Origin: a virus
Length of the DNA: 42,427 nt
Strand: one strand, 5' to 3'
Virus record (IMG/VR): IMGVR_UViG_3300028831_000408
Coordinates: 1 to 42,427 of that record
The first letter of the stretch is position 1. Each line of letters opens with the position of its first letter. Both the position numbers and the translations under genes were made by a program. Shown here in pieces: positions 7,799 to 15,792 of this stretch. A model generated the notes under the pieces. That model did no database searches, was not told the DNA's origin, and saw only the letters and a list, made by a program, of their open reading frames with translations.

Positions 7799-8920
7799 GT
7801 GGACCCAATCCCCTCCATCCTGAACCAAGGGCTTCAGGTAAAACCTCTACTCTCCGCCTTTCACAGCTACAATTCCGGCAGCGCGGATGGCAAACGGTTC
7901 TGCAGCCGCGCCTACGATTCGGACCAGAAACGGTCCCGGCTCATCTGGCAGCGCCGCGTGGATAACGAACTCATCGCCGAGGAGCCGTTGGACATTCCGG
8001 GCCGGGGAAACTTCGAGGATGCCAGGGTGTTCCTGCACGAAGGAAGGCATTTCATTGCGTTCACGGAGGGCAACTACGAACGCAAGCCGTTCATCTCCAC
8101 GCAGCAGATCGCGCGGCTGGGGCCAGACTGGCAGCCGGAGGAGAAGATAACGATTCCGTATGGCGGCAACGGCAACGGCAAACGCTCCGAGAAAAACTGG
8201 CAGTTCTTCAGTCACGAAGGGCACCTGCATTTCATCTACTCGATCGTCCCGCACATCGTCGTGAAGCTGGGATCTCAGCGATCCCCGGTGAACGAGTACC
8301 GCACCGACGCCTTCATTCACTGGCCTTGGGGCGAGGTGTTGCGCGGCGGGAGTCCGCCGATCCGGATTGGTGACGATTACCTCACGTTCTTTCACAGCCA
8401 CGCCGAGCATCGGGAAGCGAACCGCCGATACGCGATGGGCGCGTACATGTTCGAGGCATGGCCCCCGTTCAAGATCATCGCCGTGAGCCAGGCGCTCCTG
8501 CGCGCCAGCGAACAAGACGCCGTCTATCCGAATCCTTCGGTGCCCGATTGGAACCCGTTGGTCATATTTCCGATGGGCGCGTGGATGGAGCACGACGATG
8601 GGCCGGCGGACATCACCGCGACGTGCGGCGTGAACGATTCGTTTGACGCGCTCGTTGGCATCGACCGGATCCATTGGCAGAGCCCGCAGACCTACGCGCA
8701 GCCGAAGCTGCGTTACTTCGAGGCGGAGAACGGGCCGATGCCCCTCATGTCGAAGGGGCAGGCAATGCCGTGGAAACTCAGAAAACTCCGCTCGCCTTTC
8801 TACCAGCCGAAGGGTTACATGGCGACGAGCGATCCGCACATCATCGCTCTCATCGAGAACCGGAAGGATACGAAGGAAATCAGTGAGCGAGTTTTCAAAG
8901 AGTACGAAGCCGGAAGATAA
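7799..8920 (+). CDS. GH130-like beta-propeller protein
   Basis: A 373-residue protein that reads like a five-bladed beta-propeller of the GH130-like (mannoside phosphorylase/glycosidase-related) group. Seen: the blade motif FEDARVFLHEGRHFIAFTE (about 73-91), then SEKNWQFFSHEGHLHFIYS, then a conserved central stretch FFHSH...RRYAMGAYMFEAWPPF, and a late blade FPMGAWMEHDD...GVNDSFDALVGID. In bacteria such proteins often sit in surface-polysaccharide clusters and act on or bind glycans. No signal peptide is present. The GTG start at 7799 is the only plausible start after an in-frame stop at 7763, but it lacks a close ribosome site. It overlaps the zinc-ribbon gene at its end. Its place between capsid and connector, behind a terminator, suggests an acquired cargo (moron-like) gene. 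Whether it keeps enzyme activity cannot be told. Confidence 0.66.
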   Translation: MDPIPSILNQGLQVKPLLSAFHSYNSGSADGKRFCSRAYDSDQKRSRLIWQRRVDNELIAEEPLDIPGRGNFEDARVFLHEGRHFIAFTEGNYERKPFISTQQIARLGPDWQPEEKITIPYGGNGNGKRSEKNWQFFSHEGHLHFIYSIVPHIVVKLGSQRSPVNEYRTDAFIHWPWGEVLRGGSPPIRIGDDYLTFFHSHAEHREANRRYAMGAYMFEAWPPFKIIAVSQALLRASEQDAVYPNPSVPDWNPLVIFPMGAWMEHDDGPADITATCGVNDSFDALVGIDRIHWQSPQTYAQPKLRYFEAENGPMPLMSKGQAMPWKLRKLRSPFYQPKGYMATSDPHIIALIENRKDTKEISERVFKEYEAGR

Positions 8921-9071
8921 AATCTTCGAGGGCGCGCCTCCTCAGAGGGACGGAGTTTGTCCCGTGTGCAAGGGATTGGCGAAGTACCAACCGCGCGGCG
9001 GATTGGTGGCAGCGCAGTATTTCTGTCCGAAGTGCGGCACCGTTCCCGATCGAGGAGTGCGATCCACATGA
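8883..9071 (+). CDS. Small zinc-ribbon protein
   Basis: A 62-residue protein starting at GTG 8883, overlapping the end of the propeller gene by 38 bases. It carries two cysteine pairs, CPVC and CPKC, 20 or so residues apart, typical of a zinc ribbon. The stop overlaps the methyltransferase start in an ATGA. The longer open frame that begins upstream (8643) lies wholly inside the propeller gene and is not used. Function unknown; a nucleic-acid or protein adaptor role is usual for such ribbons. The start codon is uncertain but the cysteine motif and the overlap make the gene credible. Confidence 0.6.
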   Translation: MSEFSKSTKPEDKIFEGAPPQRDGVCPVCKGLAKYQPRGGLVAAQYFCPKCGTVPDRGVRST

Positions 9072-9718
9072 ACGACGATTACGCGGACGTCCACGCCAAG
9101 CGCTACCAGAAAAGCCTGGAATGGATCTCGCCGCTCGCCGACAAGGCGGAGAAGATTTTGGATGTCGGCGGTGAATCTCCATTCACCAAAATCCTTCGGG
9201 AACGCTGGCCGGGAAAGATCGAGCCTTATCTCACGGGCGATCTGCGAAAGCTATTCATCATCGCCAACTGCGATCTGATCCTGGCGATGGAGACGATCGA
9301 GCACATCCCGGACTGCGAGGATCCGGAAACGATTCATCACAGATGGATTGGAACCGGCGCCGAAGGGCTGCTCGCAAGTTGCTGGATGAGCCTCAAGCCG
9401 GGCGGTCATCTGTTTCTGACTACGCCGAATTGTTGCAGCATCACCGCCATCCATCACGCGCTGAATCATCAGCCGCCGATGCTCTACCGTCCGCATGTCA
9501 GGGAGTACTCCGTCTATGAACTGGACGAGATGATCCGCCCGATCGGGTTCGAGATCGTCCGCAGGGAAACCCTGGACGTGTGGCGGAACGCGATCTCCAT
9601 GAGGGAACACGCGCAGATCAAAAGGTTCATTGAGGAGGAGAATTATCCGCAGGAGCTGCGCGGGGAGGATATTTTCCTCTTGGCTCGCAGACCGTTGGAG
9701 ACTACAAAGCCATCGTGA
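9068..9718 (+). CDS. Class I SAM-dependent methyltransferase
   Basis: A 216-residue methyltransferase with a Rossmann-type fold. Motif I is ILDVGGESPFT (30-40), which binds SAM. The acidic strand is CDLILAMETIEHI (68-80), and the post-motif strand is SLKPGGHLFLTTPN (108-121). The E-x-IEHI and LKPGG...TTPN words are typical of the Methyltransf_11/23 group that includes small-molecule, lipid and glycan methylases. It lacks the NPPY/DPPY motif of adenine methylases and the PC motif of cytosine-C5 methylases, so DNA methylation is less likely. The start at ATG 9068 overlaps the preceding stop (ATGA) and leaves motif I 30 residues in, as usual. With the GH130-like gene upstream it forms a small possible glycan-modifying pair. 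Confidence 0.8.
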   Translation: MNDDYADVHAKRYQKSLEWISPLADKAEKILDVGGESPFTKILRERWPGKIEPYLTGDLRKLFIIANCDLILAMETIEHIPDCEDPETIHHRWIGTGAEGLLASCWMSLKPGGHLFLTTPNCCSITAIHHALNHQPPMLYRPHVREYSVYELDEMIRPIGFEIVRRETLDVWRNAISMREHAQIKRFIEEENYPQELRGEDIFLLARRPLETTKPS

Positions 9719-10248
9719 TCTTTTATCACTGCGCCAATGCGAGCCGGTCGGTGAAAGTCTCATCCGGCAAGCGGGTGACGTTCGACGTTTACAAGTACTT
9801 CGCTGGATCCTGGCTCGGGATCGCGGCGGTTGAAGATCCCGAGACGATCGAATTGCTGGACGAACTGGTACGGAAACCAAAATCCGGCATCACTCGCATC
9901 ACGGAGGAGGAGTACAGAGCGAATCTCAAAAAAAAACTTTCTCCTCCGAGCTTCAGACCCTCAACCGTATCGCTGTCTCCGCCTCAAGCAGCAGTCCAAC
10001 CTCTCCCTGCCGGACGCCGTGCGGTCGTGGCTGAAGGCGCAGGCAACCAACCTGCCCCGGTTGTTCCCAAGGTTTACGATTCAGTCGATGACTTCCTGAA
10101 GATCGGCGCGGTGAAAACGCTGGATCCCGGCCCCGAACCGGTCAAGCGGGACATGGGCGAACGATCCGACCGGGCGACGGGCAGACCGTCCAGGCGGCCG
10201 AAGTATCGCAGCGAGGATGATGTTCCAACCGAGGAGGACGCGGCATGA
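9715..10248 (+). CDS. Unknown protein, proline-rich C-terminal half
   Basis: A 177-residue protein of unknown function, starting at GTG in a 4-base overlap (GTGA) with the methyltransferase. The N-terminal about 75 residues look folded (MIFYHCANASRSVKVSSGKR, then FDVYKYFAGSWLGIAAVED). This resembles small phage connector-region proteins in composition only. The C-terminal half is Pro/Ala/Val-rich and ends basic and acidic (RRPKYRSEDDVPTEEDAA), likely disordered. A run of nine A bases (9928-9936) encodes KKK. The gene ends in an ATGA overlap with the next tiny gene, with AGGAGG just before it. Confidence 0.55.
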   Translation: MIFYHCANASRSVKVSSGKRVTFDVYKYFAGSWLGIAAVEDPETIELLDELVRKPKSGITRITEEEYRANLKKKLSPPSFRPSTVSLSPPQAAVQPLPAGRRAVVAEGAGNQPAPVVPKVYDSVDDFLKIGAVKTLDPGPEPVKRDMGERSDRATGRPSRRPKYRSEDDVPTEEDAA

Positions 10249-10343
10249 AAAAGTTCGTTGGTGCAAACAAACATTGGCGGAAGAAACAGCCGAACAAATT
10301 TCGGGCGTGGAATAAGAGGTATTCCAGGAAAGGCAGACTATGA
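10245..10343 (+). CDS. Tiny basic protein, 32 residues
   Basis: A 33-codon gene held between two ATGA overlaps: its ATG overlaps the stop of the upstream gene and its TGA overlaps the ATG of the adaptor gene. A good ribosome site (GAGGAGG) lies about 8 nt upstream. The product, MKKFVGANKHWRKKQPNKFR and onward to RYSRKGRL, is strongly basic (about 13 Lys/Arg) with two Trp, so nucleic-acid or virion-protein binding is likely. Function unknown. The double coupling and the ribosome site are the evidence that it is real. Confidence 0.62.
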   Translation: MKKFVGANKHWRKKQPNKFRAWNKRYSRKGRL

Positions 10344-11467
10344 GCCAGACATGGGCTTCTTTCGTCGCAAGCGTTAAGGATTTTTGCACAGTTGACGGCG
10401 CGCGTCATGGCGTGTCGCTCGGCACGGCCAAGTACTTCGACCGGCAGATCACTGCGGCTTTGCTGGATCTGCAGAGTTTTATTCCCCAACTCAGGGAGGG
10501 GCATCGCAGCACGTTCAAGAAGTTTGACGTGGACGAGGACGGGGAGGCGTCCACCGGAACGATCCCCGATCGCGCGGTGATCACCGACGCGTATTACGTC
10601 ACCAAGACTTGCCATTGTATCCAGCGGCCCTTCGTGCCTTACCCTTGGGAACATCGCCATGATCTCTTTTGCGGAAAGCCGCGGATCCAGGGCTGGCAGT
10701 ATTTCTTTGCGACGGATCCATTCGCCGACAAGTTCATCATCTTCCCGAAGCTCAGCGATACCTCCGAACTCTGGTTGGTCTGGAACGGAGTTAAGGGCAC
10801 GTTCGATGATGCCGACACAGTGAAGTTCGGCGATGAGGAAGCGCAGGCCGTCGCTTATTACGTCAAGGCGCACATCGCGCGAGAAGTGGACAAGGACTTG
10901 GTTCTGGCGGGATCCTACCTCACATCGTACTCCGGCAGTCCATCGGTCATGGGGATCCGGACCCGGCTCTTCATCGATTGGAAACGCAGGGCCGAAGGAC
11001 CGTCGGCCTCCACCTCGCCGCAGCCGGAAAAGATGGGGCAATGCGATTGCGGCAGCATCAAGTGTTGCTGGGCGGGCGGCGAGTGCGGGTTCTTCGGCGG
11101 ATACTTTTATCTTCTGGGTCCGGACGAACTATACCACCGAATTACGATTGAAGGAGATCTCGGCGAGGAAGCATTCGTCATCGGTGAAGGGATCGCGGCG
11201 CCAACATGGGACGCCTGCATCACTGCCAGCGCGGAAGGTTACCTCTTCGCAGGTGGCTGGTTCCATATCCTGAACACTGAGACGAACGAATTCATCGCCA
11301 TCAAACTCAGCGGTTCAGGCGCCGAGACGATCATTCAGTTTAGCCCTCAGAAGGGGCAGATCGGCAGCATCTCGACCAGCGCGGTTGGATACCGGTTCGA
11401 TCCCTGCTTGAAAATCTATAACGTCACCACGAAGGAGTATTGCCCGCTCAACCTTCTGGAAGATTAA
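10340..11467 (+). CDS. Head-tail adaptor-like protein
   Basis: A 375-residue protein that probably sits under the portal as tail adaptor (the slot of T7 gp11-like tubular protein A). The N-terminal half has the helical pattern of such adaptors: ALLDLQSFIPQLREGHR (about 40-56), followed by FDVDEDGEAS and a long helix EEAQAVAYYVKAHIAREV. The C-terminal 140 residues form a separate beta-rich, Cys-rich part (CDCGSIKCCWAGGECG near 234-249, then repeated beta strands) that may be an attached tail domain. Good ribosome site AGGAAAGG before the ATG at 10340. Assignment is from position and length and remains an inference. The cysteine cluster is unusual for an adaptor. Confidence 0.52.
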   Translation: MSQTWASFVASVKDFCTVDGARHGVSLGTAKYFDRQITAALLDLQSFIPQLREGHRSTFKKFDVDEDGEASTGTIPDRAVITDAYYVTKTCHCIQRPFVPYPWEHRHDLFCGKPRIQGWQYFFATDPFADKFIIFPKLSDTSELWLVWNGVKGTFDDADTVKFGDEEAQAVAYYVKAHIAREVDKDLVLAGSYLTSYSGSPSVMGIRTRLFIDWKRRAEGPSASTSPQPEKMGQCDCGSIKCCWAGGECGFFGGYFYLLGPDELYHRITIEGDLGEEAFVIGEGIAAPTWDACITASAEGYLFAGGWFHILNTETNEFIAIKLSGSGAETIIQFSPQKGQIGSISTSAVGYRFDPCLKIYNVTTKEYCPLNLLED

Positions 11468-12115
11468 ATGGCCCTGATCGTCAAGCCGTCGTGTTCAGTG
11501 GAAGTTCCGGCGCCGGCAATCGGCCTGCGCGTGGCTCCCGCGTGCTTTGTTCCAACGTTTTCAAACGCGGAGCAGACCTTCACGGCTTCCTGCCCCGGGG
11601 TGACAATGGGTGATGACGTGACGGTGACGATTCCCGCCGGGCAATTCACCTCCATTGTCAGTCAGGAGGATGCCGATGCGCAGGCCCTGGCCGAAGCCAC
11701 GTCGCAGGCGGAGGCGGCATTGAGTTGCGTGGATCCTTGCAACCTGCCGACTCCAACGACGGTGTACTCGGTCGATGGCGCCGCGGCGTACAACGCCCTC
11801 ACAGAAGCCGTGGGCATTCCTCCGGTTCTCACCCCGACTGGAAATGCGATGATTCAAGGCGTCAACTTTTGGGAGGTGAGCGTCACCGTGGATTTCGGCG
11901 TGCCAACGGGTTATCTGGCGATGCACGTAGGGAACCTGGCGGCGGATCCGAAGATCCTGACGATCTATCCCTGGCAGGATGATTTGCAGCGACAATGCCG
12001 GTATCAAAAGAGCGACTCGAATACGGCTTGCGTGTTCGGCGAGTACACGCTGATCTTCAATGAATTGCTGCGCGGCATTCCGCCGGCAACTTTGCATGTG
12101 ACTTACGCGCCCTGA
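11468..12115 (+). CDS. DUF5977-like virion protein
   Basis: A 215-residue protein directly abutting the adaptor stop. Residues about 35-85 match the pattern of DUF5977-type repeats: Cys-Pro-Gly, then VTIPAGQFTSIVSQEDADAQ, then Ala-rich helix and a second Cys (the ...VPAG.y.S..SQ.dADa.A... signature). The rest is beta-rich. Such domains occur in surface and phage tail proteins and may mediate contacts or adhesion. Between the adaptor and the nozzle it could be a tail spike base or decoration protein. No signal peptide. Confidence 0.6.
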   Translation: MALIVKPSCSVEVPAPAIGLRVAPACFVPTFSNAEQTFTASCPGVTMGDDVTVTIPAGQFTSIVSQEDADAQALAEATSQAEAALSCVDPCNLPTPTTVYSVDGAAAYNALTEAVGIPPVLTPTGNAMIQGVNFWEVSVTVDFGVPTGYLAMHVGNLAADPKILTIYPWQDDLQRQCRYQKSDSNTACVFGEYTLIFNELLRGIPPATLHVTYAP

Positions 12116-12124
12116 GAGATCGAG

Positions 12125-14977
12125 ATGCCATCGGCCTACCAAGCATTAGAGATCCGCCCCAAAGACGGCGGGGCGTTGCTGTCGAATCTTTCTGATGACA
12201 CGGCGGCATTTGCGAACTACGCCATCAAACTGAACTTCCGCCGTTACATCGATCGAGAATTGCGCAGGGAGGGGCACGATTATTTTAAGGGGAACACGGA
12301 GATCGAGCTTGGCAACCAGCCGTTCCCTTACGGTCCTCCGACCGATATTGCTGAAACCGGCGCGTGGGGCGGCATCGCCGACAAGATCCCGGTGAAGAAA
12401 GGATGGTCGTACCTCTACGTTGCGGGCGCCAACGAGGATCATGCGATCAACGGTGAGGACGGGGACAACATCGAAGCCGCGCTGGTTCAGGCCGTCTCGA
12501 ATGAGATTTGGATTTATCCGAAGGCCGAAGCGATCGGCGAGGATCGCACCTATCAGCTTCTTGAATTTGCGCCGATAACGTTGATCCATGAAGCGCGCCG
12601 GCCCAACGGCCAGAAGGCGATCATCGTTGGAACGCCGACAACTTTGTACCGTTACTTCGCCTTGGAGAACGGTGACGTCTTCGAGGAAGGAGTTTTTGAA
12701 GCTGCCCCGGCCGCCGATGCGCCGTGCTTTGCCGGGGACCTGGGCGATTGGATCATTATTGCGGATGGGTTCGATCCGGATGCGCAACGCTGGGAGGCGG
12801 TCTGCATTAACGGCGATTCGATCTTCAACAACGGACGCGATCCGCTGTTTACCTACCGCGTGGAGCAGCTCAGCGCCAAGGCCGTGTATGAACTTCGCGA
12901 ATCCGGCGTCGCCGCGGTGGGAACCATCTGCGAATTCTTCGGCATCCTCATCGCGGAGGATGTTTCGGAGATTCAGTCAGAGAAGCTGATCGAGCTTTTC
13001 GATCCGATCGGAGTCCGCAGGAGCGGGGCGATGCTGGGCGAAATAGACGCGCTCACACTGAGAACGACGCAGGACTTTTTCACCGCCGACGACATCGGCC
13101 GCGTGGTGATCTTTGAAGACGGCGTTCGCGCGGACATCGTCTCGTTTGTCAGCTCCAGGGAGATGAACGTGACCTTCGGCACGCCAGATCATTTCCCGCA
13201 GCGCTTCATGCTGCGAACGGTAACCTCCCAGGATGGTTCGCAATTTTCAGGATCGATCTCGGGAACGCAGACCTCGGGCAGTCCAAACGTCACAGCTTCC
13301 GCTCCGATCTTTTCCGCGCCGATGGTGGGCAAACGGCTCCGGTACGTGAACGGGTGGAGTTCATTGATTGCCACGTTCACGGACAACACCCACGTCATTC
13401 TCACCGACAATGCGCCAGAGACGTTCACCGGTCTGTCCTTTTTCATTGTCTCCGAGCCGGCCCAAGCCTCGGCGGATTTCATCGTGGCTTCGGATTCGGC
13501 GCCGATCTTCACCGCCGACATGGTGGGGCGCAACATCTCCTGGGAAGACGGCACGGTTCGCAGGATCGTTGGGTTCATCGATTCGACGCACGTTTATGTG
13601 GACACGGACATGGCGATCGCTCCGGCCATCATCGGGATCGACAACCCGGCGACCTACGCCGCCTACACCGAACGGCAGTTCATCAATCGCATCGGTTATA
13701 GGCGGATCTGGAGCATGAACGAGATGCCGACGCGCTTTGCCCCCGTTTACAAGGGGAGCATGGAAGCTGGTGGCTTTATTCTGAAGCTGGATCAACCGGC
13801 CAAGTCCATCGCCATAGGCGATCAGCTCATCGTCTCTGGCGCCGGCACTGCCGGTGTGAACCTGTTGGCGACCGTAGAGTACGTGGCGGCAAACCGCGTC
13901 ATCGCGCTGAGCGAACGCGCGGTCCTCACGGTCACCAGCGTTCCGGTCGAAAAAGCGGACGCCGCATCGAGCATCGTGGGATTCGACGATCTTCAGGACG
14001 ATTCCTCGGGCATCATAAAATCCCTGGAACTGGACGGCACCCTGATCACCTACAAGGACACAGCGATCGCATTGACGCGTTACACCGGGAACGTCAGCGC
14101 CCCGTTCCAAGTGACGTTGCGAAAGATTTCCCCAAGCCACGCGCTGTTCTTCAAAAACACCTTGCTCCTGATCAACAATGCCGTGCATGTGTACGCCGGG
14201 AAGAATTCGTTTTACCGGTTGACCAGCGTGGACTTGTTCCCGAGGGAGATTCCAGAGCTGGAGGTGTGCAAGGACCGGTTCTTTTCAAAAGCGAAACTGG
14301 AGAACTCGAAATGGATCTTCGCGTCCGATAATATCCTGACCAAGGAATTCTTTGTCGGCAATTTCCCTTACACCGGATCCGATCGCGTGATCTGCGTGGA
14401 TTATCTAAGCCAGCCCTGGACCGTTTCCACTTCCGACATGACGATCTCCGCCGCCGCGAACCTGAAGCGCCCGCTCGCCGGCGCCGTGATCGGCGAAGTG
14501 GAGGATTGGTTCCTGATGGGCTCGCCGATGGGCGTGATCCTGCTTTACGGACTCGTCACCGTGCAATCCGAGACGTTCGATGGCGCGCTTAAGATCCTTT
14601 TTCGGCGTGAGAAAAATCCCTACGATGCTACGAAAATTTCTTACCCGTCCAAACTGCGGAGCGGACTGTCGGCATTCGGCAGCCTCCATGCCGAGAAGGA
14701 TGTTCGATCTTTTGTGCCGATTCTTTCCAGCAAGTCGCCAAAAACGACTCTACTGTTCAGCCTTTACGGCACGCGCAATCCGGTTGAGACGCCGGATCTC
14801 CTGATGCAGGCGCTGGTTCCCGCCGACGAGAACCTGGTTCCGATGTTTTTCAGGCGGAATTATTTTGCGGACCAACTTGAGGTGGGCGAGGGAATCGATA
14901 ATCCATTGGAGCTGGTTGCCAGGCTCTACGAGATCTCCGGCGTAAAAAGCGCTTCCTTTACTCGTAGAAAACTCTAA
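12125..14977 (+). CDS. Tail nozzle-like protein (tubular protein B slot)
   Basis: A 950-residue, almost all-beta protein, 9 nt after the DUF5977-like gene, with GAGAGATCGAG before the ATG. The length, beta content, and place after the adaptor match large tail nozzle proteins (T7 gp12-like role), which form the tube end through which DNA leaves. I see repeated beta modules of about 65 residues in the 330-500 region: FSAPMVGKRLRYVNGWSSLI and FTADMVGRNISWEDGTVRRI share a pattern of (F)(x)A(x)MVG(R/K)...(V/W)(x)(D/N)G, and ADDIGRVVIFEDGVRADIV is a third copy. These repeats are typical of phage tail structural proteins. The stop overlaps that of the convergent HNH gene by 4 bases. Confidence 0.6.
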   Translation: MPSAYQALEIRPKDGGALLSNLSDDTAAFANYAIKLNFRRYIDRELRREGHDYFKGNTEIELGNQPFPYGPPTDIAETGAWGGIADKIPVKKGWSYLYVAGANEDHAINGEDGDNIEAALVQAVSNEIWIYPKAEAIGEDRTYQLLEFAPITLIHEARRPNGQKAIIVGTPTTLYRYFALENGDVFEEGVFEAAPAADAPCFAGDLGDWIIIADGFDPDAQRWEAVCINGDSIFNNGRDPLFTYRVEQLSAKAVYELRESGVAAVGTICEFFGILIAEDVSEIQSEKLIELFDPIGVRRSGAMLGEIDALTLRTTQDFFTADDIGRVVIFEDGVRADIVSFVSSREMNVTFGTPDHFPQRFMLRTVTSQDGSQFSGSISGTQTSGSPNVTASAPIFSAPMVGKRLRYVNGWSSLIATFTDNTHVILTDNAPETFTGLSFFIVSEPAQASADFIVASDSAPIFTADMVGRNISWEDGTVRRIVGFIDSTHVYVDTDMAIAPAIIGIDNPATYAAYTERQFINRIGYRRIWSMNEMPTRFAPVYKGSMEAGGFILKLDQPAKSIAIGDQLIVSGAGTAGVNLLATVEYVAANRVIALSERAVLTVTSVPVEKADAASSIVGFDDLQDDSSGIIKSLELDGTLITYKDTAIALTRYTGNVSAPFQVTLRKISPSHALFFKNTLLLINNAVHVYAGKNSFYRLTSVDLFPREIPELEVCKDRFFSKAKLENSKWIFASDNILTKEFFVGNFPYTGSDRVICVDYLSQPWTVSTSDMTISAAANLKRPLAGAVIGEVEDWFLMGSPMGVILLYGLVTVQSETFDGALKILFRREKNPYDATKISYPSKLRSGLSAFGSLHAEKDVRSFVPILSSKSPKTTLLFSLYGTRNPVETPDLLMQALVPADENLVPMFFRRNYFADQLEVGEGIDNPLELVARLYEISGVKSASFTRRKL

Positions 14978-15351
14978 TCCGAGCACCTAGAATATCGCGG
15001 AAGGAGTAGCGCCTTTTCAACAGGCCAGCCAAGCCTTAGTCGGTTCCAGACAAATCCATATTGAACATGGAAGTGCTCGCATAACGCGGAAAGAGGAGCA
15101 GTGATTCCTTGCACTGTGAAAACGATGTTATTTCTTTTGTTCCGGCCCTGCGTTGTCCAGTCAGCCCAAACACAATTCCCCGGGACGTAGCTTCCATGAT
15201 TGTCTAGCCGCTCGATCGTCAATCCTTGTGGACATTCTCCCATGTCTGAAAGGAACGTTGATGCAATCCGCCGGAAGTCCGGATTGGAGGAGATAAATTT
15301 TAGTCTTCCATAGACCTCTCCGGGGGTGAAGGATAAAGGCTTGTTTGGCAT
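14974..15351 (-). CDS. HNH endonuclease, short relative, minus strand
   Basis: A 125-residue HNH-type protein on the opposite strand to all neighbours, placed between the nozzle and fibre genes. The core LTIERLDNHGSYVPGNCVWA (44-63) matches the core of the HNH protein at 2367-2939, and the tail (LSALCEHFHVQYGFVWNRLR, then GWPVEKALLLP) matches that protein's NUMOD-like segment. It lacks the second C-terminal HTH, and CRWAT is replaced by CVWAD. It may be decaying or specialised. Orientation and position mark it as an inserted selfish gene. It overlaps the nozzle stop by 4 bases and leaves a 99-bp gap to the next plus-strand gene, where I see nothing else. Confidence 0.75.
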   Translation of the reverse strand: MPNKPLSFTPGEVYGRLKFISSNPDFRRIASTFLSDMGECPQGLTIERLDNHGSYVPGNCVWADWTTQGRNKRNNIVFTVQGITAPLSALCEHFHVQYGFVWNRLRLGWPVEKALLLPRYSRCSD

Positions 15352-15450
15352 AACGGTTCTTGCTCAACTGTTCTGCAAGTGGCGGGCGTCTGGCGTCAAC
15401 CAGCGCTCGCTGCGATTCTGACAAAGATGGCAAATCTTGCAATCAGATAA

Positions 15451-15792
15451 ATGGCCTTCACCCGAAAAATCTCGCAACAACTTGCGGTGCCTGGATCCGC
15501 CAGCCTGCCGGATGACATGCCGCGGCTGCCGGAGGAAATTCGTGCTAGGTTCAAATCCGCCGCCGACTACGAGCGCAACATGGCTGAATGGTGGTTGCAG
15601 ACTCGGCGCGGGCTTCAACGGCAGCAGGAGGAGACAGCGTCCGAACTGACGAAGCGATTCACGACTTTCACAACTTCTGCGGATCAACAAGCTTTGGCAG
15701 ATCGACTGGCCGCGTTGGAGAATACCGTGGCGAATCTGCCGGCTCCGACGACTCCGGAGACGGTCACCGACCTGGACGGAGGTGGTCCGTGA
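15451..15792 (+). CDS. Small helical protein before the tail fibre
   Basis: A 113-residue, mostly helical protein of unknown function. After a Pro-rich start (LPDDMPRLPEEIRARFKS) come long amphipathic helices (YERNMAEWWLQTRRGLQRQQ and onward, then ADQQALADRLAALENTVANL) that look like a trimeric coiled coil, ending in a Pro/Thr/Gly linker. It overlaps the fibre gene by 4 bases (GTGA). Coiled-coil composition and coupling suggest a fibre-attachment or fibre-assembly role. This is inference. Confidence 0.6.
   Translation: MAFTRKISQQLAVPGSASLPDDMPRLPEEIRARFKSAADYERNMAEWWLQTRRGLQRQQEETASELTKRFTTFTTSADQQALADRLAALENTVANLPAPTTPETVTDLDGGGP

Noticed and set aside
5998-7818. Minus-strand open frame of 606 codons over the capsid gene
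   Set aside because: Antisense shadow of the capsid gene; Arg/Val/His-rich composition, and its start lies beyond the capsid terminator without a ribosome site.
9928-9936. Nine-A run as a programmed frameshift site
   Set aside because: No recognisable domain or long frame continues in the alternative frames, and the zero frame runs to a well-placed stop coupled to the next gene.
15588-15788. Upstream extension of the tail fibre frame
   Set aside because: It overlaps a coupled gene in another frame, while GTG 15789 starts exactly at the Mtd_N domain.
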